From NCBI GenBank assembly GCA_018814245.1, contig JAHIZN010000097.1, forward strand, positions 1 through 16,748: a stretch of 16,748 nucleotides of DNA, in the 5' to 3' direction. The DNA comes from a bacterium (lineage in GTDB: Bacteria > UBA9089 > CG2-30-40-21). Below, piece by piece: positions 8,775-15,083 of the stretch. Every line of letters begins with the position of its first letter. Within the stretch, counting starts at the first letter, position 1. The position numbers were made by a program, and so were the translations under genes. Below the pieces are notes generated by a model that saw nothing but the letters and a program-made list of their open reading frames with translations, had not been told where the DNA came from and searched no databases.

Positions 8775-9100
8775 TAAGCGTTCAGATGTCAGCAGTCAGC
8801 ATTCAGCTGGCAGAGGTGCTACCTTTGCCAGATGGGCTTCCTCCTTCAGAACCCACCCCTGCCCCTCCAAAGAGGGGAAGCCCCCTGCCCTCGCCAGCGA
8901 GGGATGCAAGGCAATCGGAAAAAATTAAAAATTATGAATTATGAATTAAAAATGAGAGAAGGAAAGGAAATTAAAAATTGAGGCAGTACCTCTGGCAAAA
9001 ATTGCGAATCTGTTCCATTTCTGCAGATTTGCAATTCAGGAATATAGTTGGAGTTCAGGCTTTAGCCTTTTATTGCTTAAACTTTCGGCTGAACGCTTAC
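8775..9100. repeat. composite inverted-repeat element A (gspD/gspE junction)
   Basis: This fills the 350-base gap between gspD and gspE. The left end (8775-8823) reads TAAGCGTTCAG, then heptads TGTCAGC, AGTCAGC, ATTCAGC, then the tail AGCTGGCAGAGGTGCTACC. The right end is GGCTGAACGCTTAC (9087-9100), the inverse of the left. Inside are a second inverted pair (8809-8823 with 8982-8996, 12 of 15 matching), two small GC hairpins (CCCCTC/GAGGGG at 8862-8877 and CCCTCG/CGAGGG at 8888-8903), an A+T-only stretch with TGAATTA repeats (8923-8954), and the hairpin module at 9001-9035. It starts three bases after the gspD stop and ends six bases before the gspE Shine-Dalgarno. No protein-coding content is evident. 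Confidence 0.8.
9001..9035. repeat. shared hairpin module, copy 1
   Basis: ATTGCGAATCTG (9001-9012), an 11-base loop TTCCATTTCTG, and CAGATTTGCAAT (9024-9035) form a 12-bp stem with one G-T wobble. The same module, with two base differences, lies at 10849-10883 inside the next element. It is a mobile or copied sub-unit within the mosaic. Confidence 0.8.
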
Positions 9101-9121
9101 TTTTTTGGAGAGTATAAAAAT

Positions 9122-10750
9122 ATGGAACACCATGATACATTAGGTGAAATATTAACATCCCGTGGGATATTAAGTGAAGGACAGCTTCAGTTGGCTTTAT
9201 CTGAGCAGAAAAAGAGTGGTGAGTTTTTGGGTCAGGTAATACTCAGGCTTAATCTGGCTAAAGAGGAGAATGTTTTACCACTATTGGCTCATCATTTACA
9301 ACTTCCCTATGTCAGACTTCAGGACCAACATATTGAGCTATCTATTGTAGCAAGGGTTCCAGCTAAGTTTGTCTGTCATTATCAGATGATCCCCTTGAGC
9401 TTAGATAATGGGCATCTTAATATTGCCTTAGCCAATCCCCTTGATATTCAGATCCTGGATGACATAAGATTGGTTTTGGATTATGAGGTAAAGCCTGTAC
9501 TGGCAAGTGAGGAGGAGATAAGAAAGGCGATTAAAAGGTATTATGGGGTTGGGGCAGAGACCATAGAAGGGATGGAGGTACAAAGGAATAAAACGGTTGA
9601 TGTCATGAATGCCGAAACAGGGACAGAGGATATAGAAAATCTGGCTATGGATGCCTCTGTTATTAAGCTGGTGAATCAGGTTTTGCTGGAGGCGATTAAT
9701 GAAAATGCTACAGACATCCATTTTGAACCTTATGAGGATGAATTAAGGATAAGATACAGGGTGGATGGGCTGCTCTATGAAACAAGTATGCCTTCAGGGA
9801 TAGGCCATTTTCAGCAAGCGATTGCTTCGCGAATAAAGGTGATGGCAAACCTGAATATTGCTGAACATAGATTGCCACAGGATGGGAAGATAAGGATACG
9901 GGTTGGGGAAAGCGTCTATGACCTCAGAATCTCTATCTTGCCTGTATCATTTGGAGAAACTGTAAATATACGGATCTTAAGCCGAAGGGCATATACCATG
10001 GAAGAGCTTGGTCTGGGGAAGGATAATATTGAAAGGCTTAATGAGTTGATTAAAAAACCTTCTGGTATAATCTTGGTTACAGGTCCTACAGGGAGTGGTA
10101 AAACAACAACCCTGTATGCCTGTTTGAGCAGGATTAATTCTTTAGAGAAGAAGATAATTACTATTGAGGACCCAATTGAGTATCAAATTAAGGGTGTGAC
10201 ACAGATGCAGGTATCCCCCATGATTGGTTTTACCTTTGCTAATGCCTTAAGGTCAATGCTGAGACATGACCCGGATATCATGATGATAGGGGAGATAAGA
10301 GACTTAGAGACAGCAGAATTGGCTATCAGGACAGCCCTGACAGGACATCTTGTCTTCTCTACTCTGCATACCAATGATGCTGCTGGAGCAATAACAAGGT
10401 TATTGGATATGGGTATTGAACCCTTTCTCCTATCTTCCTCTATAGATGTAATCATTGCTCAGAGGTTGGTGAGAAAGCTCTGTCCGGTATGCAAGTCAAA
10501 GACAGGAGAGGCAGCACCCCTGTCGTGCGAGGTGTGTCGTTTTACAGGTTATAAGGGCAGGACCGGTATTTATGAGATATTGATAGTGAATGATGAGATA
10601 CGAAGGCTGATCATGGATAAGTCACCAACCTATAAGATTAAGGAAAAGGCTGTTTCTTTTGGTATGAATAGCCTGCTTGAAGATGGGTATCAAAAGGCAG
10701 CTTGTGGAATTACCACTGAGTCAGAGGTGATGCGGGTAGTTCAACTGTAG
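9122..10750 (+). CDS. gspE: type II secretion ATPase GspE
   Basis: Cytoplasmic hexameric ATPase that powers pseudopilus assembly, 542 residues. The open frame extends upstream to a TTG at 8978, but that part is repeat element A. ATG 9122 has GGAG at 9107-9110 and gives the usual start (TLGEILTSRGILSEGQLQLA). The N-terminal MshEN/GspE_N domain spans about 1-150. The next domain begins SVIKLVNQVLLEAINENATD. The ATPase core has Walker A GPTGSGKT (321-328), Asp box ITIEDPIEYQ, Walker B with DPDIMMIGE (383-391) and His box TGHLVFSTLHTN. The zinc-binding tetracysteine is CPVC (454-457) and CEVC (469-472), with only 11 residues between the pairs, shorter than in typical GspE. PilB of type IV pili is the main alternative; the neighbours favour GspE. 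It is flanked on both sides by composite repeat elements. Confidence 0.95.
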   Translation: MEHHDTLGEILTSRGILSEGQLQLALSEQKKSGEFLGQVILRLNLAKEENVLPLLAHHLQLPYVRLQDQHIELSIVARVPAKFVCHYQMIPLSLDNGHLNIALANPLDIQILDDIRLVLDYEVKPVLASEEEIRKAIKRYYGVGAETIEGMEVQRNKTVDVMNAETGTEDIENLAMDASVIKLVNQVLLEAINENATDIHFEPYEDELRIRYRVDGLLYETSMPSGIGHFQQAIASRIKVMANLNIAEHRLPQDGKIRIRVGESVYDLRISILPVSFGETVNIRILSRRAYTMEELGLGKDNIERLNELIKKPSGIILVTGPTGSGKTTTLYACLSRINSLEKKIITIEDPIEYQIKGVTQMQVSPMIGFTFANALRSMLRHDPDIMMIGEIRDLETAELAIRTALTGHLVFSTLHTNDAAGAITRLLDMGIEPFLLSSSIDVIIAQRLVRKLCPVCKSKTGEAAPLSCEVCRFTGYKGRTGIYEILIVNDEIRRLIMDKSPTYKIKEKAVSFGMNSLLEDGYQKAACGITTESEVMRVVQL

Positions 10751-10756
10751 ATACAC

Positions 10757-10955
10757 AGTCAGCTGTCAGCAGTTAGCTGGCAGAGGGAGCATCATCGCGA
10801 ATCTCGGATTGCGAATTGCGAATTTGAAGAAACAGAGCGGAATCTTGAATTGCGAATCTGTTCCATTTCTACAGATTCGCAATCCGCAATTCACGATTCG
10901 AGATTTAGGAAATGGTCTTTTGCTGACTGCTGACTGCTGACAGCTGAACGCTTAC
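10757..10955. repeat. composite inverted-repeat element B (gspE/gspF junction)
   Basis: The left arm is AGTCAGC, TGTCAGC, AGTTAGC, then AGCTGGCAGAGG (to 10786); here the outer GTAAGCG motif is missing. The right arm (10922-10955), read on the minus strand, is GTAAGCGTTCAGC followed by TGTCAGC, AGTCAGC, AGTCAGC. Between them, 10797-10907 is a long imperfect palindrome of GCGAATC/GATTCGC-type units centred on the hairpin at 10849-10883. The element starts six bases after the gspE stop and ends five bases before AGGGG (10961-10965), the gspF Shine-Dalgarno. Confidence 0.8.
10849..10883. repeat. shared hairpin module, copy 2
   Basis: ATTGCGAATCTG (10849-10860) and CAGATTCGCAAT (10872-10883) pair perfectly over 12 bp around loop TTCCATTTCTA. 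It is nearly identical to the module at 9001-9035, the gspE-proximal part of element A. No T-run follows, so it is not a classical terminator. Confidence 0.85.
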
Positions 10956-10973
10956 TTTACAGGGGTTAGTTCT

Positions 10974-12164
10974 ATGCCCAATTTTAGTTACAAGGCAAAG
11001 AATCAAGCTGGAGAGCTGATAATTGGAATAATTTCTGCTGAGAATCAAAAAGTGGTTGTGACTAAACTTGATGAGATGGGGTATTTCCCTATCTCTATTA
11101 ATCAACAGGTACTCAGGAATGAGGATGTAACTATATTTCAAAGGGTAAACAGGGATGATTTGAGTATCTTTGTACGGCAATTGGCTGACCTCTTAGAAGG
11201 AGGAATATCCTTAGGTAATGCCTTAACCATTATTTATCAGCAAACAAAAAACAAAAAGCTCAGGATGATAATCAAAGAAATAATTAGTGAGGTTCAGAAT
11301 GGGGTTGCCTTATCTGTGGCATTAGCCAGACACAACAGATACTTTTCCCTGCCTCTGATAAGTATGGTTAGATCAGGAGAGCTGGGGGGAACACTTAATG
11401 AGGTTTTGAGCCGATTGGCAGACTACTTAGAAAAAGAGGAGGAATTAAAGGGGAAGATTGTCTCTGCTTTGAGCTATCCATTGATCCTGTCTGGAGTGGG
11501 ATTGATCACCATCATCTTTTTGATGACTATGGTTATCCCCAGATTAGTAACCATGTTTGATGATATGAATCAAGTCCTGCCGCTACCAACTAAAGCCCTC
11601 ATATTCACAAGTGGGTTTATGCACAAATATTGGTGGTTGATGATAGCCTGTGGAGTGATTATTTTTCTGGGGATAAAAAGAACATTTACTACCAAACAGA
11701 TTCATAGCCTTTTACTTTCACTGCCGTTATGTGGAGAGCTGATAAGAAAGATAGAAATAGAGAGGTTTACCAGAAGCATGGGAAGTTTATTGAAGAATGG
11801 GGTGCCGATATTAGAGGCTTTAAGGGTAGTCATGGACTCTGTCAATAACATAATGATTAAGGAAGAATTGTCCATGGTATATAAAAAAGTCAATGAAGGG
11901 AAGGGGCTGGCTGAAGCCTTGAGAGAAACAAAACACCTTTCCCCTATGGTGGTTGAGATGATATCTATCAGTGAGAAAGGGGGATTTTTGGAAAAGGCTT
12001 TGTTAAAGGTAGCCTCGTCTTATGAACAGGGGATAGAGAGGTCACTAAAGATCATGACATCATTAATAGAGCCAATAGTTATTTTGGGCATGGGATTAAT
12101 CGTAGGATTTATTACTATTGCCATGTTGTTGCCTATATTCAAGCTAAATATTTTGGTGGAATAA
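10974..12164 (+). CDS. gspF: type II secretion inner-membrane platform protein GspF
   Basis: Polytopic inner-membrane protein of 396 residues that couples GspE to pseudopilin assembly. The N-terminus PNFSYKAKNQAGELIIGIIS and the following phrase VTKLDEMGYFPISI are typical of GspF. Two T2SSF domains are visible: the first about residues 65-190 (FVRQLADLLEGGISLGNAL, ending in a membrane segment LILSGVGLITIIFLMTMVIP), the second about 265-390 (FTRSMGSLLKNGVPILEALR, ending IVILGMGLIVGFITIAMLLP). A middle membrane segment is WWLMIACGVIIFLGI. Length and three-helix layout match the family. AGGGG lies eight bases before ATG, just after element B. gspG follows after a 14-base gap, so F through K look like one tightly packed unit. 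Confidence 0.95.
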   Translation: MPNFSYKAKNQAGELIIGIISAENQKVVVTKLDEMGYFPISINQQVLRNEDVTIFQRVNRDDLSIFVRQLADLLEGGISLGNALTIIYQQTKNKKLRMIIKEIISEVQNGVALSVALARHNRYFSLPLISMVRSGELGGTLNEVLSRLADYLEKEEELKGKIVSALSYPLILSGVGLITIIFLMTMVIPRLVTMFDDMNQVLPLPTKALIFTSGFMHKYWWLMIACGVIIFLGIKRTFTTKQIHSLLLSLPLCGELIRKIEIERFTRSMGSLLKNGVPILEALRVVMDSVNNIMIKEELSMVYKKVNEGKGLAEALRETKHLSPMVVEMISISEKGGFLEKALLKVASSYEQGIERSLKIMTSLIEPIVILGMGLIVGFITIAMLLPIFKLNILVE

Positions 12165-12166
12165 GA

Positions 12167-12175
12167 GGGGGGGGG
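12167..12175 (+). promoter_or_regulatory. G9 homopolymer forming the gspG Shine-Dalgarno
   Basis: Nine consecutive G residues follow AAGA right after the gspF stop, with AAA between the tract and the gspG ATG at 12179. The tract is the only purine-rich site available as ribosome-binding site. Slippage here would change the pairing register and spacing to the start without altering any protein. Confidence 0.6.
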
Positions 12176-12178
12176 AAA

Positions 12179-12616
12179 ATGCAATTTACAAGGGATATTC
12201 GTGGTTTTACCTTGATTGAATTGATGCTTGTGGTGATGATTATTGGCACCTTGGTAGCGATGGTGCTTCCTAATTTTACAGGAAGGATAAAAGAGGCTAA
12301 AGAGGTCAGGGCAAGGGCTGATATTGCTGGCATTGAAGTAGCCCTGGATTTGTATGAAATGGATAATGATGTCTATCCTACTACTGAACAAGGCTTATCT
12401 GCCTTGAGGGTAAAACCAACTACTCCGCCTGTACCCAAAAATTGGAAGTGTCCTTACCTGAAAAAAAAGCTGCCAATTGATCCCTGGGGGAATCCGTACA
12501 ACTACACTTCTCCTGGCAGACATAATCCTGAGTATGATTTAATCTCGTATGGCAGGGATGGGGTAGAGGGAGGAGGAGATGATATCTCTAATTGGCAGGA
12601 AGAGAAAAGGGAATAG
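12179..12616 (+). CDS. gspG: major pseudopilin GspG
   Basis: Major subunit of the T2S pseudopilus, 145 residues. A short basic leader of nine residues (MQFTRDIRG) precedes the prepilin peptidase site G|FTLIE with glutamate at +5, then the hydrophobic helix LMLVVMIIGTLVAMVLP. The GspG-specific C-terminal part is clear: DNDVYPTTEQGLSAL, LPIDPWGNPYNYTSPG and the calcium-loop region SYGRDGVEGGGDDISNW. Length is normal for the family. It is preceded by the G9 tract, and its last 38 bases overlap gspH. Confidence 0.96.
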   Translation: MQFTRDIRGFTLIELMLVVMIIGTLVAMVLPNFTGRIKEAKEVRARADIAGIEVALDLYEMDNDVYPTTEQGLSALRVKPTTPPVPKNWKCPYLKKKLPIDPWGNPYNYTSPGRHNPEYDLISYGRDGVEGGGDDISNWQEEKRE

Positions 12617-13076
12617 TACCGGGTTTACCCTGCTTGAACTTATTATAGTTATCTTTATTATCGGGATATTGTCAGGGATAGCTGCACCTTGTTTTCAAGG
12701 CGCTTTTGACAGGCTTCAGGTTCAGGAGGCTTGCCAGAGGATAATTTCATTGATACGATATAGCCAGCAAAGGGCAGTGATGGAAAGATTGAGGTATCGG
12801 TTAAATATTGATTTCCATGAGAACAGGTATTGGTTAACTGTAGAGGAGAATCCATTAATCTCCCCTGGATGGTACCAGAGGGTTAATGGTCAAATGAGCA
12901 GGGTTTGTCATCTTCCACAAGGGGTAACCATAGAAGGGTATTCTTGTTTTGTTACCTTTTATCCTGATGGAAGAATCGATAAGGCAGGGTTTATCCTGAC
13001 CAATAAAAAGGGTGCAACTTATACCTTGAGCACTGGAGCAGGCATTGGAGAGATTAAGATTATCAGAAATAAATAA
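12579..13076 (+). CDS. gspH: minor pseudopilin GspH
   Basis: Minor pseudopilin of the pseudopilus tip complex, 165 residues. The ATG start lies inside gspG and has a strong Shine-Dalgarno, GGGAGG at 12568-12573. It gives a 15-residue leader rich in lysine and arginine (MISLIGRKRKGNSTG) and the processing site G|FTLLE, then IIVIFIIGILSGIAAP. The body has a GspH-like helix (ACQRIISLIRYSQQRAVMERLRYRL) followed by beta strands. Assignment to H rather than another minor pilin rests on order (after G, before I) and this helix. The leader is encoded almost entirely in DNA that also codes for GspG, so translational coupling is likely. Confidence 0.85.
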   Translation: MISLIGRKRKGNSTGFTLLELIIVIFIIGILSGIAAPCFQGAFDRLQVQEACQRIISLIRYSQQRAVMERLRYRLNIDFHENRYWLTVEENPLISPGWYQRVNGQMSRVCHLPQGVTIEGYSCFVTFYPDGRIDKAGFILTNKKGATYTLSTGAGIGEIKIIRNK

Positions 13077-13404
13077 TGGCTTTATCTTGCTGGAGGTAAT
13101 GATTGCTCTGGCTATACTTTCCTCAGGGTTAATCCTGATATTGAGCAGTTTTTCTGTTTCTTTAATGGCTGTAAGGAATTGTGAGGATTACACCAGAGCT
13201 GCCTTTTTGCTCCAGGAGAAGATAAGTGAATTGGAAGAAAACCCTTCTACGGGTAGTCTTGACGGAGGGTTTGAGGATGAGGAGGGGTTCAGATGGAAGG
13301 CAGGGATAAAAGATGCTGGAGGGTTAGGACTGAAAGAGATAAAGGTAACAGTAGAGTGGAAAAATGGCACGGCAGAAATACAAACCCTGATGGTTTCACC
13401 TTAA
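13045..13404 (+). CDS. gspI: minor pseudopilin GspI
   Basis: Minor pseudopilin, 119 residues. The only suitable start is TTG at 13045, with GGAG at 13034-13037, overlapping gspH by 32 bases. The leader MERLRLSEINNG is followed by G|FILLEVMIALAILSSGLILI, matching the GspI signature (FxLLEVLVALAI). The rest, with AAFLLQEKISELEENP and a short beta region ending in GTAEIQTLMVSP, fits GspI length and shape. GspI normally nucleates the tip complex with J and K, which are encoded next. Confidence 0.88.
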   Translation: MERLRLSEINNGFILLEVMIALAILSSGLILILSSFSVSLMAVRNCEDYTRAAFLLQEKISELEENPSTGSLDGGFEDEEGFRWKAGIKDAGGLGLKEIKVTVEWKNGTAEIQTLMVSP

Positions 13405-13949
13405 TCGAACTTTTGGTTGGACTTACGATTTTCTCTATTGTTATTACCAGTATCTATGCTACCCTTAGAAGCGGGATTATTGCATGGGAAAAGGGGAATG
13501 AAAATATCTCTTACGCCCGGGAGGCAAGATTAGCCATGGAAAGGATTTCCACAGATATCAGAAATGCTGCCCATTTGGGCAACAAGAAGTTTGAGGGCAG
13601 TTCCAATGGATTAAGGTTTATTGCCCTGAATACAGAACAGGGAGGTAGCACCTATGGCAGGGGCAGCACCCCTATCAGAGACAGCATCTCCAGCAGTTGC
13701 CTCTGTGAGATTAGCTACTTGTATGAAGAAGATAGGCTGCTGAGAATCGAGACTCCGCTTATATGGACAAAAAGCCTTGTTTCTACAGAGACAATAGCCG
13801 GACCAAAAAAAGTCAGCTTTAGCTACTTAAATAAAGAACGAGGTGATTGGTGTAGTTTTTGGTCGTCTGTTAGTCTGCCTGATGCGGTGAGGATTAACTT
13901 AGAGATTGGAGGCAAAACATTTACCACAATGGTCAGGTCTTCCAGATGA
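13356..13949 (+). CDS. gspJ: minor pseudopilin GspJ
   Basis: Minor pseudopilin, 197 residues from GTG 13356. This start gives a 13-residue leader (MEKWHGRNTNPDG) and site G|FTLIELLVGLTIFSIVITSIYA, in line with the other pseudopilins here, and overlaps gspI by 49 bases. An ATG at 13293 with a good GGAGGGG (13281-13287) would add 21 residues but overlap gspI by 112 bases, so the start is not certain. Downstream, GNENISYAREARLAMERIS and DIRNAAHLG are typical of GspJ, followed by a beta-rich body with SFSYLNKERGDWCSFW. The stop overlaps the gspK start as ATGA. Confidence 0.85.
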   Translation: MEKWHGRNTNPDGFTLIELLVGLTIFSIVITSIYATLRSGIIAWEKGNENISYAREARLAMERISTDIRNAAHLGNKKFEGSSNGLRFIALNTEQGGSTYGRGSTPIRDSISSSCLCEISYLYEEDRLLRIETPLIWTKSLVSTETIAGPKKVSFSYLNKERGDWCSFWSSVSLPDAVRINLEIGGKTFTTMVRSSR

Positions 13950-14830
13950 AAAACGAGGAAGGGGTAGTTTTGGTTATTACCTTATGGGTGCTGGCTATCC
14001 TAAGCCTGTTAGCCATTTCCTTTGCCTATCAGATGAGGATAGGGATTAGATTAGCTGGTTATCAGGTAGATTCTTTAAGGGCATTGTATCTGGCTAAGGC
14101 AGGTGTTAACTATGCATTATGTGAATTAAAAAAGGATACCAATGAATACGATAGCCTTAATGAGGCATGGAATTTAAGGAAAAGGGTGGAGTTTGGGGGA
14201 GGAATGTTTATCTGCCAGATAAGTGATGAGGAGCAAAGGATTAACCTGAACTATGCCACCAGAACTATTCTCGAAAGATTGCCCGGAATAAATGAGGAGA
14301 TAGCCTCTTGCTTGCTTGATTGGCAGGATGCAGATAGCAAGGAGCAGATAGATGGGGCGGAAGATGATTATTATCAGGGTATTGGCAAAAGCTATTACTG
14401 CAAGAATGCTGCCTTTGAATCCATAGAAGAACTCCTCTTAGTCAAGGGGATAAACCGGGAAATTTTTGATGGGATTAGCAGCTTGACCACGGTTTATACG
14501 GCTGGGGTAATAAATATTAATACTGCCCCGGAAAGGGTGCTTATGTCTTTACCCGGGTTGAATAAGGAACTGGCACAAAAAATAGTTTATTTCAGGGCTG
14601 GATGGGATGGAAAAGAAGGCACAGAGGATGATAGAATATTTACAGCTCCACAGAAAATAAAACAGGTTGAAGGGGTAGGAGAAGGGTATCAGCAGTTTAA
14701 CCAGATGGTTACAACTAAATCCGGCAACCTTAGAATTAGTTCCATAGGTATGATAAATAGGGTGATAAAGAGGATTACAGTGGTGGTGGAGAATAATACT
14801 GGCAGGGTGAAATATTGGCAAGAAGGTTAA
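13946..14830 (+). CDS. gspK: minor pseudopilin GspK (tip protein)
   Basis: Large tip pseudopilin, 294 residues. The leader is only MKNEEG, followed by VVLVITLWVLAILSLLAISFA; as usual for GspK there is no glutamate at +5. Next come YLAKAGVNYALCELKKD, then two helix-hairpin-helix-like segments: RTILERLPGINEEIASCLLDW with a metal-loop-like DADSKEQIDGAEDDYY, and EELLLVKGI. The hallmark VININTAPERVLMSLPGL follows. Length and order of parts match GspK. Translation is probably coupled to gspJ through the four-base ATGA overlap. It ends the compact F-K block; composite element C begins four bases after its stop. Confidence 0.93.
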   Translation: MKNEEGVVLVITLWVLAILSLLAISFAYQMRIGIRLAGYQVDSLRALYLAKAGVNYALCELKKDTNEYDSLNEAWNLRKRVEFGGGMFICQISDEEQRINLNYATRTILERLPGINEEIASCLLDWQDADSKEQIDGAEDDYYQGIGKSYYCKNAAFESIEELLLVKGINREIFDGISSLTTVYTAGVININTAPERVLMSLPGLNKELAQKIVYFRAGWDGKEGTEDDRIFTAPQKIKQVEGVGEGYQQFNQMVTTKSGNLRISSIGMINRVIKRITVVVENNTGRVKYWQEG

Positions 14831-14834
14831 AAGG

Positions 14835-15067
14835 GTAAGCGTTCAGCTATCAGCCTTCAGCAGTCAGCTGGCAGAGGTGCTACCTCGTTGCAGCTTTTGC
14901 AAGGCATTACGGCATAAAAGGAAATATCACCTCTGGCACAGGAAGGCGTATGGTAGTCGCAGGCTTATATCCTTGCGTAAAATAACGCAACCTAAAGGTT
15001 GCGACTACCTTTTGCCTTGATTTTATAGTCTGAGCTGATAGCTGATAGCTGACGGCTGAACGCTTAC
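14835..15067. repeat. composite inverted-repeat element C (gspK/gspL junction)
   Basis: This is the clearest copy. Perfect 13-bp terminal inverted repeats GTAAGCGTTCAGC (14835-14847) and GCTGAACGCTTAC (15055-15067) are each followed inward by three heptads: TATCAGC, CTTCAGC, AGTCAGC on the left and CGTCAGC, TATCAGC, TATCAGC on the right. The left tail AGCTGGCAGAGGTGCTACC (14866-14884) is identical to that of element A. Inside, GGTAGTCGCA (14952-14961) pairs with TGCGACTACC (15000-15009), enclosing two alternative smaller hairpins (14973-14990 and 14986-15003). It starts four bases after the gspK stop and ends four bases before GGAG of gspL. No coding content and no target-site duplication is obvious. 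Confidence 0.85.
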
Positions 15068-15083
15068 AAGTGGAGATTAAACA

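Noticed and set aside
8978..9121. Upstream TTG extension of gspE adding 48 residues
   Set aside because: The stretch is repeat element A read in frame; it has no Shine-Dalgarno at the TTG and does not resemble GspE. ATG 9122 has GGAG at 9107 and the expected N-terminus.
14835..15067. CRISPR array suggested by short repeated TCAGC units
   Set aside because: The units are 7 bp, contiguous and inverted at two ends, with no spacers and no cas genes nearby.
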